A program made the translations under genes and the position numbers. Shown in pieces: positions 8,678 through 16,078 of a stretch of 64,000 nt of DNA; positions within the stretch are counted from its first letter, which is position 1, and every line of letters begins with the position of its first letter. The stretch covers positions 1-64,000 of the forward strand of contig CANEZL010000026.1 of NCBI GenBank assembly GCA_947444195.1, in the 5' to 3' direction. A model generated the notes under the pieces. That model had not been told where the DNA came from and searched no databases. It was given only the letters and a program-made list of their open reading frames with translations. This DNA comes from Methylobacteriaceae bacterium. GTDB taxonomy: Bacteria; Pseudomonadota; Alphaproteobacteria; Rhizobiales; Beijerinckiaceae.

Positions 8678-9109
8678 ATGGCGATCGTGGCCCTCGTCTG
8701 CACCCCTCACATCGCCATCGACGAGGCCGAGCTGACGGAGAGCTTCGTGCGCGCCTCCGGGCCGGGCGGGCAGAACGTCAACAAGGTCGCGACCGCGGTG
8801 CAGCTGCGCTTCGACGCGCGCCGCTCGGCCGCCCTGCCCGACGCGGTGGCCGTGCGGCTGATGCGGCTCGCCGGCCACCGCCTGACCGCGGACGGGGTCA
8901 TCGCCATCAACGCCCAGCGCTTCCGCACGCAGGAGCGCAACCGGGCCGACGCCCGCGAGCGCCTCGCCGCCCTCGTGGCGGAGGCCGCGGTGCCGCCGAC
9001 GCCCCGGCGCCCGACCCGGCCGACGCTGGCCTCGAAGAAGCGCCGCCTGGAGGCCAAGAGCCACCGCGGCGCGGTCAAGCGCATGCGCGGCGGCTCGGGG
9101 GAGGATTAG
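8678..9109 (+). CDS. arfB: Alternative ribosome-rescue factor / peptidyl-tRNA hydrolase ArfB
   Basis: A 143-residue class I release-factor homolog of the ArfB (YaeJ) type. It hydrolyses peptidyl-tRNA on ribosomes stalled at mRNA ends. The catalytic GGQ motif is in RASGPGGQNVNKVATAVQLR at about residues 27-46. The basic C-terminal tail (KKRRLEAKSHRGAVKRMR) is the part that enters the empty mRNA channel. It lacks the codon-recognition domains of RF1 and RF2. It lies 25 nt after bolA on the same strand, so the two may be cotranscribed. Confidence 0.93.
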   Translation: MAIVALVCTPHIAIDEAELTESFVRASGPGGQNVNKVATAVQLRFDARRSAALPDAVAVRLMRLAGHRLTADGVIAINAQRFRTQERNRADARERLAALVAEAAVPPTPRRPTRPTLASKKRRLEAKSHRGAVKRMRGGSGED

Positions 9110-9229
9110 CTGAACTGCCATTTTGACGAGAAATATTCTCGGACACACGCATCAGCCGCCTAGGCACGTAGGCGCCACCTGCACAACTTAAGTCATCGTG
9201 GCAGACATGATGGATACAGGGATAAGGAA

Positions 9230-9460
9230 ATGGCGCTGATCCGACGGTTCGAGCACAAAGCTATGGAGCGCAACGCGCTCCATGACGAAATAGAAGCTAC
9301 CTACAGCGTATTCAAACACGATGATCAAATTTTCATGCAAATTGACAGCTACGGTCGTCCAAATAGAGAAAATCCTGGAAAGAAAAGCCAAACAATTCAA
9401 CTCGATCGCGAAGGCGCCCGCAATCTATATGAGATCATCAAACACGAATTTAAGTTCTAG
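9230..9460 (+). CDS. Small conserved protein in a low-GC patch
   Basis: A 76-residue protein beginning MALIRRFEHKAMERNALHDE and ending in EIIKHEFKF. It is mostly charged, soluble, and has no signal or membrane segment. I recall similar small proteins in diverse proteobacteria, sometimes annotated without good cause as methionyl-tRNA formyltransferase; the function is unknown. The gene and its flanks (about 9110-9595) are clearly richer in A and T than the rest of the window and use codons such as aaa, ata and aat that its neighbours avoid. This suggests horizontal acquisition. A purine-rich GGGATAAGGAA stretch precedes the ATG. Confidence 0.7.
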   Translation: MALIRRFEHKAMERNALHDEIEATYSVFKHDDQIFMQIDSYGRPNRENPGKKSQTIQLDREGARNLYEIIKHEFKF

Positions 9461-9595
9461 ACCACACGCCGCAGCAGTGTGAGTAATTTACATAATAAAT
9501 CTATATATTTCCCGTTGAAGTTTCGTCGCGGGATGTGCTTAATTTGATTTAAGCACATCCCGCATAATTTCTTCCGATTCAGGCGTAGACTATTC

Positions 9596-10360
9596 TCACG
9601 TCACCGGCCTCGCCACCGGCTTGGCGGTCGGCGCCGCGTCCGGGGCCGGCGAGTGGCCGGCGACCAGCGGGCTGCCGGGCTTGGCCAGCGTCAGCACCAG
9701 GGCGACGAGGGCGAGGATGGCGGCAAGCGCCGCCGGAAACAGGAAGGCGCGCTCGCCGTAATGGATCTGCAGGATGCCGCCGAGCACCGCGCCGGAGCTG
9801 AGGCCGGCCCAGAGGGGCGCCTGGATCCAGAACGAGGAGGCCACCGTGCCGAGCATCAGGTTGGCGAGGCCGGTGCCGAAGCGGACCACGGCGCCGGTCA
9901 CGTAGGTGAGCGCGAGGCTGCGCCCGCCCTCGTCCTGCAGGATCGCGTTCTGGAGGCCCAGCGCCAGCACGATCGGGTAGGCGTGGAGCGGGTAGGCGAA
10001 GGTGCCCCAGGGCATCAGCAGCCCGAGGCCGAGGAGCGCCGCCTCGATGACGAGGAGCGCGGCGAGCCGCCAGCGGCCGAACAGGGCGGCGAGCAGGGTG
10101 CCAAGGAAGGCGCCGAAGCAGAACACGATGATCGTGCTCGCCACGCGGGCCACGTTCTCCCAGTCCTGGTTGGCCACCGCCACGCCGAAGCGGGTGGTGT
10201 TGCCCGACATGAAGGACATGAAGAGCTGCGAGAATTCCAGGAAGCCGATCGAATCGGCGCAGCCCGCCAGCGCCGCCAGCGCCACCGCGAAGGGGATCCG
10301 CGTCGCCGCGCTCGCCGGGAACGACTTGTCCGCCGGTGCCTCTTTCTTCGCGTCCGCCAT
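9596..10360 (-). CDS. DUF1275 (YoaK-type) membrane protein
   Basis: A 254-residue integral membrane protein of the DUF1275 family. Six or so hydrophobic segments are visible, with the family pattern GCADSIGFLEFSQLFMSFMSGN near residues 33-54 and a later YVTGAVVRFG. These proteins are inner-membrane proteins of unknown function, possibly transporters. The C-terminal 30 residues are proline- and alanine-rich and probably cytoplasmic or disordered. It lies alone, downstream end facing the low-GC patch, and about 60 nt from the methyltransferase gene on the same strand. Confidence 0.85.
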   Translation of the reverse strand: MADAKKEAPADKSFPASAATRIPFAVALAALAGCADSIGFLEFSQLFMSFMSGNTTRFGVAVANQDWENVARVASTIIVFCFGAFLGTLLAALFGRWRLAALLVIEAALLGLGLLMPWGTFAYPLHAYPIVLALGLQNAILQDEGGRSLALTYVTGAVVRFGTGLANLMLGTVASSFWIQAPLWAGLSSGAVLGGILQIHYGERAFLFPAALAAILALVALVLTLAKPGSPLVAGHSPAPDAAPTAKPVARPVT

Positions 10361-10423
10361 TCCGTCCCCCTCGCGCGCCGCGTTTCACAAACCGCGTATT
10401 AAGCGACGGCGGGCGGCGAAGTT

Positions 10424-11371
10424 TCATCCCGCGGACGTGCGCGATCCATTCTTGCGCAAGAGGACGACGCGGCCGGGCACGGCCTCCCCGCGCTCGCGCC
10501 GGACCGCGGCCGGGCTGAGCACAACCACCGCGAGATCTTCCGCCTCCGCGACAGCCAGGAGGTAGGAATCGGCGTGGGCGATGCGCCCGTCCGCCCCGAG
10601 CACGGCGCCCGCCCCGTCATGCGACTGCACGGTGAAGGCGGCGAGCCCGCCGGGGCGCAGGACGCGCGCGAGATCGGCGAGAATGGGCGCGAGGTCGGCG
10701 CAGTAGATGAACACGTCGGCCGCCACGCAGAGGTCGGCGGAGGCCGCGGGCTCGGCGGCGAGGAAGGCGGCGAGGTCGCCCTCCGACAGCCGGTCGTAGC
10801 AGCCCTTGGCGCGGGCGAGGCGCAGCATGGCCGGGGAGAGATCGACGCCGGCGAGATGCCCGGCCCGGTCGCGGAGCGCCGCCCCCATCAGCCCGGTGCC
10901 GCAGCCGAGATCGAGCACCCGGTCGAAGCGGGCGGGCGCCCCGGGCAGCGCGTCGAGAGCGGTGCGCAGGAGGTCCGGCCCGCAATAGCCGAGCCCCTCC
11001 ACGAGGTGCCGCTCGAAGCGATGGGCATAGCCGTCGAACAGGGCGCGCAGATAGGCCGGCGACAGGGCCGCGGCCGACCCGTCGAGGCGCGCCCGGTGCA
11101 GCCCGGCGCCGATGCGGTCCTCCGGGTCGAGGCCCCGCGCGGTCTCGAAGGCGGCGAGCGCCGCATCGCGGTGGGCGGGCTCACCCGTCGCCGCATGCAG
11201 GCATTCCCGCGCCCGGCCGAGCAGCAGCCAGGCCGGCGCGTAGCGGGGCGCCCGCTCGATGGCCTGCTCGGCCATCTCGGCGGCGGCCGCCGCGTCTCCC
11301 TCCGCGAGGCAGCCCTCGGCATAGACGTAGCGGCGGTCGGCGAGGAGATCGCCCGAACTGTGCTGGGACAT
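10424..11371 (-). CDS. TPR-containing class I SAM-dependent methyltransferase
   Basis: A 315-residue protein with two parts. Residues 10-100 contain alanine-rich helical repeats of TPR type (AEMAEQAIERAPRYAPAWLL, then AALAAFETARGLDPEDR). Residues 145-300 form a Rossmann methyltransferase with motif I VLDLGCGTGLMG, the acidic LAGVDLSPAML and LARVLRPGGLAAFT. The substrate is not evident. It is divergent from the exonuclease gene, with 63 nt between starts. The fusion of repeats to a methyltransferase suggests a protein or assembled substrate, but this is inference. Confidence 0.85.
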   Translation of the reverse strand: MSQHSSGDLLADRRYVYAEGCLAEGDAAAAAEMAEQAIERAPRYAPAWLLLGRARECLHAATGEPAHRDAALAAFETARGLDPEDRIGAGLHRARLDGSAAALSPAYLRALFDGYAHRFERHLVEGLGYCGPDLLRTALDALPGAPARFDRVLDLGCGTGLMGAALRDRAGHLAGVDLSPAMLRLARAKGCYDRLSEGDLAAFLAAEPAASADLCVAADVFIYCADLAPILADLARVLRPGGLAAFTVQSHDGAGAVLGADGRIAHADSYLLAVAEAEDLAVVVLSPAAVRRERGEAVPGRVVLLRKNGSRTSAG

Positions 11372-11434
11372 GGCTCACGTGCTGAACGGCCGGACCGGGG
11401 CGCCCTATATACCGGCGCCCGAACACGGACCATC

Positions 11435-12511
11435 ATGCCGCTCCGCGCCAGCGACCTCCTCACCCTGACCCCCGCGGGCCTGTACTGCCCGCTCGGCGGC
11501 TTCCACGTGGACCCGACCCGGCCGGTGGAGCGGGCGCTGATCACCCACGGGCACGCCGACCACGCGCGCGCCGGCCACGCCCACGTGCTGGCGACGCCCG
11601 AGACCCTGCGCATCATGGCGGTGCGCTACGGGGAGGATTTCTGCGGCCATCGCCAGGAAGCCGCCCTCGGCGAGACGATCCGGATCGGCGCGGTCTCCGT
11701 CCGCTTCGCGCCGGCCGGCCACGTGCTCGGCTCGGCGCAGATCGCCATCGAGCGGCAGGGCGTGCGGGTGGTGGTCTCGGGCGACTACAAGCGGGCGGCC
11801 GACCCCACCTGCCTGCCCTTCGAGGTGGTGCCCTGCGACGTCTTCATCACGGAGGCGACCTTCGGCCTGCCCGTCTTCCGCCATCCCGACACGCGGGGCG
11901 AGGTGCGCCGCCTCCTCGAATCCGTGCGGCTCTTCCCCGAGCGCGCCCACATCGTCGGCGCCTACGCGCTGGGCAAGGCGCAGCGGGTGATGGCGCTGCT
12001 CCGGGAGGAAGGCTTCGACCGGCCGATCCACCTGCACGGGGCCATGGAGAAGCTCACCGCGCTGTACAAGCGCGAGGGCGTGGATCTCGGCGAGACGCCG
12101 CGGGTGGTGGCGGAGGAGCGCAAGACCCTCGCCGGCGCCGTGGTGCTCTGTCCCCCATCCGCGATCCAGGACCTGTGGTCGCGAAAATTCCCCGACCCCG
12201 TCACCTGCTTCGCCTCGGGCTGGATGCGGGTGCGGGCCCGCGCCCGCCAGAAGGGCGTCGAGCTTCCCCTGGTGATCTCCGACCACGCCGACTGGCCGGA
12301 CCTCTGCCGCACCATCCGGGAGACCGGCGCGGGCGAGGTCTGGGTCACGCACGGGCAGGAGGACGCGCTGGTGCACTGGTGCGGCACGGAAGGGATACGG
12401 GCCAAGCCCCTGCACCTGCTCGGCTACGGCGACGACGGCGAGGCCGAGCCGCACGGTGAGGGGCCGCACGGGGACGAGACGGCCGCGGCGCGGAGCGAGG
12501 AGACGGCGTGA
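11435..12511 (+). CDS. Ligase-associated metallo-beta-lactamase-fold DNA exonuclease
   Basis: A 358-residue nuclease of the metallo-beta-lactamase/beta-CASP type that accompanies bacterial ATP-dependent DNA ligases. The metal-binding signature THGHADHARAGHAHV lies at about residues 34-48. Further ligand motifs are APAGHVLGSAQ and VVSGDYKRAADP, and ISDHADWPDL lies near the C-terminus. The stop codon overlaps the GTG start of the ligase gene by 4 nt (GTGA), so translation is coupled. The pair is expected to process and seal DNA ends. The start at 11435 leads directly into the conserved domain; a long upstream open frame is antisense to the methyltransferase gene. Confidence 0.93.
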   Translation: MPLRASDLLTLTPAGLYCPLGGFHVDPTRPVERALITHGHADHARAGHAHVLATPETLRIMAVRYGEDFCGHRQEAALGETIRIGAVSVRFAPAGHVLGSAQIAIERQGVRVVVSGDYKRAADPTCLPFEVVPCDVFITEATFGLPVFRHPDTRGEVRRLLESVRLFPERAHIVGAYALGKAQRVMALLREEGFDRPIHLHGAMEKLTALYKREGVDLGETPRVVAEERKTLAGAVVLCPPSAIQDLWSRKFPDPVTCFASGWMRVRARARQKGVELPLVISDHADWPDLCRTIRETGAGEVWVTHGQEDALVHWCGTEGIRAKPLHLLGYGDDGEAEPHGEGPHGDETAAARSEETA

Positions 12512-14235
12512 ACGACTTCGCCGAACTCCTCGACCGCCTCGCCTACGAGCCGCGCCGCAACGCCAAGCTGCGCCTGCTCCAGGACTACTTCGCCCGCACC
12601 CCCGATCCGGAGCGGGGCTACGCGCTCGGCGCGATGACGGATTCCCTGAGCTTCCGCGAGGCCAAGCCCGCCCTGATCCGTGCTCTGGTGGAGGCGCGCA
12701 TCGACCCGGTGCTGTTCCGGCTCTCGCACAACTACGTGGGCGACCTCGCCGAGACCACGGCGCTGATCTGGCCGGGCGCCGACGCTCCCCCCGCAGAGGT
12801 GGAAGAGAGAGCGGCCGGCATCGGCCATAACAACCCGCCGCCCCACGTGCCGAGCCTCGCCGAGGTGGTGGAGACCTTGGGCACCATCGCCAAGAGGGAC
12901 CTGCCCCACCACCTCGCCCGCTGGCTCGATGCCCTGGACGAGACCGGGCGCTGGGCGCTCCTCAAGCTCGTCACCGGCAACCTGCGCGTCGGCGTCTCGG
13001 CCCGGCTCGCCAAGACCGCGGTGGGCGCGCTCGGGGGCCACGACGCGGACGCCGTCGAGCAGGTCTGGCACGGGCTGAGCCCGCCTTTCGCCGGGCTGTT
13101 CGCCTGGGTCGAGGGCCGGGCCGAGCGGCCGGAGACCCTGAACCCGGCCCCGTTCCGGCCGCCGATGCTCTCGCACCCCATCGAGGAGGAGGCCGATCTC
13201 GAGAAGCTGGAGCCGGAGGCCTTCTCGGCCGAGTGGAAGTGGGACGGGATCCGGGTGCAGCTCGTGGGCGGGCGCGACCGGGAGGGCGCGCAGGTGGCGC
13301 GGGTCTATTCCCGCACGGGGGAGGACATCACTGCCGCCTTCCCGGACCTCGCCGAGGCCGTCACCTTCGCGGGCAGCCTCGACGGAGAGCTCCTGATCCT
13401 GCGGGAAGACCGGGTGCAGAGCTTCAACGTGCTGCAGCAGCGCCTGAACCGGAAGGCCGTCACCCCGAAGCTGCTCGCCGAGTTCCCGGCCCATGTGCGC
13501 GCCTACGACCTGCTGGCCGCGGACGGGGAGGACCTGCGCGAGACGCCCTTCGCCGAGCGACGCGCGCGCCTCGAAGCCTTCGTGGCGGGCCTCGACCACG
13601 CCCGCATCGACGTCTCGCCGCTGGTGCCCTTCGCCTCCTGGGCGGATCTCGCCGCCGCCCGCGCCGACCCCGCCGCGGTGGGGGCCGGGCTCGACGCCGA
13701 CGCCATCGAGGGCGTGATGCTGAAGCGCTGCTCCAGCCTCTATCTGCCGGGCCGGCCGAAGGGGCCCTGGTGGAAGTGGAAGCGCGAGCCCCACATCGTC
13801 GACACGGTGATGATGTACGCCCAGCGCGGGCACGGGAAGCGCTCGTCCTTCTACTCGGACTACACGTTCGGGGTCTGGCGCGCCGGCCCCGAGGGGGACG
13901 AGCTGGTGCCGGTGGGCAAGTGCTACCACGGCTTCACCGATGCGGAGCTGGCCAAGCTCGACCGCTACGTCCGCAACCACACCACCAAGCGCTTCGGCCC
14001 GGTGCGCGAGGTGGAATACGGCCCCGACAAGGGCCTCGTCTTGGAGATCGCCTTCGAGGGCGTGCAGCGCTCCACCCGGCACAAATCGGGGGTCGCCATG
14101 CGCTTCCCCCGCGTCAGCCGCATCCGCTGGGACAAGCCCCCCCTCGAGGCCGACCGCATCGACGTGCTGGAGCGCATCCTCGCCCGCGGCGAGCGCGAGA
14201 TCGCCCCGGGCCGCACCGGGGAGGAGAACGGATGA
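12508..14235 (+). CDS. ATP-dependent DNA ligase (cisplatin damage response type)
   Basis: A 575-residue ATP-dependent DNA ligase. Residues 1-215 form the N-terminal helical domain. The nucleotidyltransferase domain has the motif I lysine in EWKWDGIRVQL, motif III LDGELLIL, motif IV EGVMLKR and motif V WWKWKREPHIVDTVMMY. The OB domain follows, with KCYHGFTDAEL and RSTRHKSGVAMRFPR. The GTG start overlaps the exonuclease stop and the TGA stop overlaps the ATG of the next gene, so three genes are translationally coupled. In many bacteria a DEXH helicase of the Lhr type is also part of this locus, but none is here. Confidence 0.95.
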   Translation: MNDFAELLDRLAYEPRRNAKLRLLQDYFARTPDPERGYALGAMTDSLSFREAKPALIRALVEARIDPVLFRLSHNYVGDLAETTALIWPGADAPPAEVEERAAGIGHNNPPPHVPSLAEVVETLGTIAKRDLPHHLARWLDALDETGRWALLKLVTGNLRVGVSARLAKTAVGALGGHDADAVEQVWHGLSPPFAGLFAWVEGRAERPETLNPAPFRPPMLSHPIEEEADLEKLEPEAFSAEWKWDGIRVQLVGGRDREGAQVARVYSRTGEDITAAFPDLAEAVTFAGSLDGELLILREDRVQSFNVLQQRLNRKAVTPKLLAEFPAHVRAYDLLAADGEDLRETPFAERRARLEAFVAGLDHARIDVSPLVPFASWADLAAARADPAAVGAGLDADAIEGVMLKRCSSLYLPGRPKGPWWKWKREPHIVDTVMMYAQRGHGKRSSFYSDYTFGVWRAGPEGDELVPVGKCYHGFTDAELAKLDRYVRNHTTKRFGPVREVEYGPDKGLVLEIAFEGVQRSTRHKSGVAMRFPRVSRIRWDKPPLEADRIDVLERILARGEREIAPGRTGEENG

Positions 14236-14699
14236 GACAGGGCAAGGTCGGCGCCCTCGAAGGCGTTTCCAGCGGCCCCGTGGAACGGCAGGCGAGCGCG
14301 CGGCTCAGCATCGCGACGCCCGGACCGGGCTTCACCGACTTCACCGCGTCCGTCGTCGACTTCGTGCGGCGGAGCGGCCTGCGCGACGGCCTCGTCGCCG
14401 TGTTCTGCCGACACACCTCCGCCTCGCTCACCATCCAGGAGAACGCAGATCCGGACGTGCGGACCGACCTGATGACGGCGCTCGACAGCCTCGCCCCGCG
14501 CCATGCCGGCTACGTCCACGGCGCGGAGGGGCCGGACGACATGCCCGCCCATATCCGCACCCTGGTCACGGATTCCGGCCTGACGATCCCCCTGCGCGAC
14601 GGGCGCCTCGCGCTCGGCACGTGGCAGGGGATCTACCTGATCGAGCACCGCGACCGGCCGCACCGGCGGGAGATCATGCTGCACGCCGTGGGCGCATGA
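14232..14699 (+). CDS. YjbQ family protein (secondary thiamine-phosphate synthase-like)
   Basis: A 155-residue protein of the YjbQ/UPF0047 family. Family motifs are FCRHTSASLTIQENADPDVR, then DDMPAHIRTLVTDSGLTIPL, and GTWQGIYLIEHRDRPHRRE. The conserved His and Asp residues match the family active site; some members show weak thiamine-phosphate synthase activity, but the physiological role is unsettled. The ATG at 14232 overlaps the ligase stop (ATGA), so it is translated together with the DNA ligase. Its role in a DNA-repair operon is unexplained. Confidence 0.9.
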   Translation: MRQGKVGALEGVSSGPVERQASARLSIATPGPGFTDFTASVVDFVRRSGLRDGLVAVFCRHTSASLTIQENADPDVRTDLMTALDSLAPRHAGYVHGAEGPDDMPAHIRTLVTDSGLTIPLRDGRLALGTWQGIYLIEHRDRPHRREIMLHAVGA

Positions 14700-14703
14700 C
14701 CCG

Positions 14704-15186
14704 TCAGAGCGCCTGGAACATCACCAGCGCGTCCACCTCCCCGAGCCGCGGGTGCCGGAAGGCGCCGGGCAGGCGGCCGACCACCGCGAAGCCGAGGCTC
14801 TGCCACAGGCGCACCGCCCGCTCGTTGCTGCTCACCACGAAGTTGAACTGCATGCCGCGATAGCCGCGCCTGCGGGCATGGGCGAGGGCGTGCAGGCCCA
14901 TGGCGCGGGCGACGCCGCGGCCGGTGGCCGAGGCCGCGGTCATGAAGCCGCAATTGCAGATATGGGCGCCCCCGCCCCCCTGGTTCGGCCGCATGTAGGC
15001 GGTGCCGAGGATCGCCCCGTCCGCCTCCGCCACGAAGGTCTCCTTGTCCGGCCCCAGCCAGTAGGCCAGGGCCTCGGCCTCGCCCATCGTCCGGTCGAGG
15101 GTGTAGGTCTCGCCCGCCCGGATCACCGGTTCGAGGATCGACCAGATCGCGGCGGCGGCGTCGGGCCGGGCGGGGCGGATCTCCAT
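14704..15186 (-). CDS. GNAT family N-acetyltransferase
   Basis: A 160-residue acetyl-CoA-dependent acetyltransferase. The fold is recognised from the N-terminal MEIRPARPDAAAAIWSIL, the beta-4 region AHICNCGFMTAASATGRGV with the acyl-CoA-binding loop ATGRGVARAMGLHAL, and the C-terminal VVSSNERAVRLWQSLGF. The substrate cannot be predicted. The gene converges on the YjbQ gene; the stop codons are 4 nt apart. It lies upstream of nothing else on its strand that would suggest a pathway. Confidence 0.9.
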   Translation of the reverse strand: MEIRPARPDAAAAIWSILEPVIRAGETYTLDRTMGEAEALAYWLGPDKETFVAEADGAILGTAYMRPNQGGGGAHICNCGFMTAASATGRGVARAMGLHALAHARRRGYRGMQFNFVVSSNERAVRLWQSLGFAVVGRLPGAFRHPRLGEVDALVMFQAL

Positions 15187-15276
15187 GCCCGTCCGATAGC
15201 CCGTCCCGGCGCCGGATGGGAAGAACCGCTGGAAGGAACCGCGATCGCGCGGGGGCGGGACGATGCCCGGTCCCGC

Positions 15277-16002
15277 TCACGCACCCCCGAGCAGGCGCGT
15301 CAGCCCAGGCCCGAGGCCGACGCTCTCCGAGGTCGCGAAGGCGGGCGCGGCGCCGCCTCCGAGGGCCGCCAGCACCGCCCGCGTGCCGGCCTCGACGGAG
15401 CAGAGGACCGGGCAGGGCACCGCCGGCTGGATGCGCGCGGCCAAGCCCGCGAGACCGGCTCCGCCGAGGATCACGGCCTGCGCCCCGTCGGTCTCGGCGC
15501 AGGCGCGGCAGGCGGCGGCGAGCGCGGCGAGCGCGCCTTCCGGATCCCGCGCGATCGCCCCGCCGGTGGGCGCCACCGCGCGGATGCCGGCGAGCTGGCC
15601 GGCGAGGCCGAGCAGGGCGACGAACTCGGCGAGCATCGCCGGCCAAGCCGCGCCCCCGGTCACGATGCCGAAGCGCCGCCCGCCCGCGGCGGCGGCATGG
15701 CAGGACGCCTCGGCCATGCCCACCACCGGCACCGGCGCGACCTCCTTGAGGGCGGCGAGACCCGGATCGCCGAAACAGGCGAGGTAGACCGCCGCGCAGC
15801 CGGCCCCGTGCTCGGCGAAGGCGTCGAGGGCGGCGTGTCCCGCGATCGCCGCGGCGGCCCGGCTCGCGATGTAGCGGGCGCCGAACCGGCCGGTCACGGC
15901 CACGATCTCGGCCTCCGCCCCCGCGATGCGCCGGACATGGCCCGCGGCGAGGTCGGTCACGGCCGCGCTGGTGTTCGGGTTGATCAGGAGGATGCGCGGC
16001 AT
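15277..16002 (-). CDS. Asp/Glu/hydantoin racemase superfamily protein lacking the second cysteine
   Basis: A 241-residue member of the Asp/Glu racemase superfamily. The N-terminus RILLINPNTSAAVTDLAAGH is typical of hydantoin racemases. The first catalytic cysteine is in VYLACFGDPGL. The second, normally in a GCAGM motif, is replaced: the protein reads VILGGAGLAGLAARIQ. With one cysteine, a two-base racemase mechanism seems unlikely, so another reaction or a binding role is possible. The start at 16002 is chosen because the conserved strand begins at residue 2. It lies 76 nt downstream of lon on the same strand. Confidence 0.82.
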   Translation of the reverse strand: MPRILLINPNTSAAVTDLAAGHVRRIAGAEAEIVAVTGRFGARYIASRAAAAIAGHAALDAFAEHGAGCAAVYLACFGDPGLAALKEVAPVPVVGMAEASCHAAAAGGRRFGIVTGGAAWPAMLAEFVALLGLAGQLAGIRAVAPTGGAIARDPEGALAALAAACRACAETDGAQAVILGGAGLAGLAARIQPAVPCPVLCSVEAGTRAVLAALGGGAAPAFATSESVGLGPGLTRLLGGA

Positions 16003-16078
16003 CGGGCTGTTCCGACAAGGAAAGGCCCCCGGGGCCAGGCTCCGGGGGCCGGTATCGTCCGCGGTCAGACCATGGCGG

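Noticed and set aside
9230-9460. Annotation as methionyl-tRNA formyltransferase
   Set aside because: The protein has 76 residues and none of the formyltransferase motifs; that label on similar proteins seems to be a propagated error.
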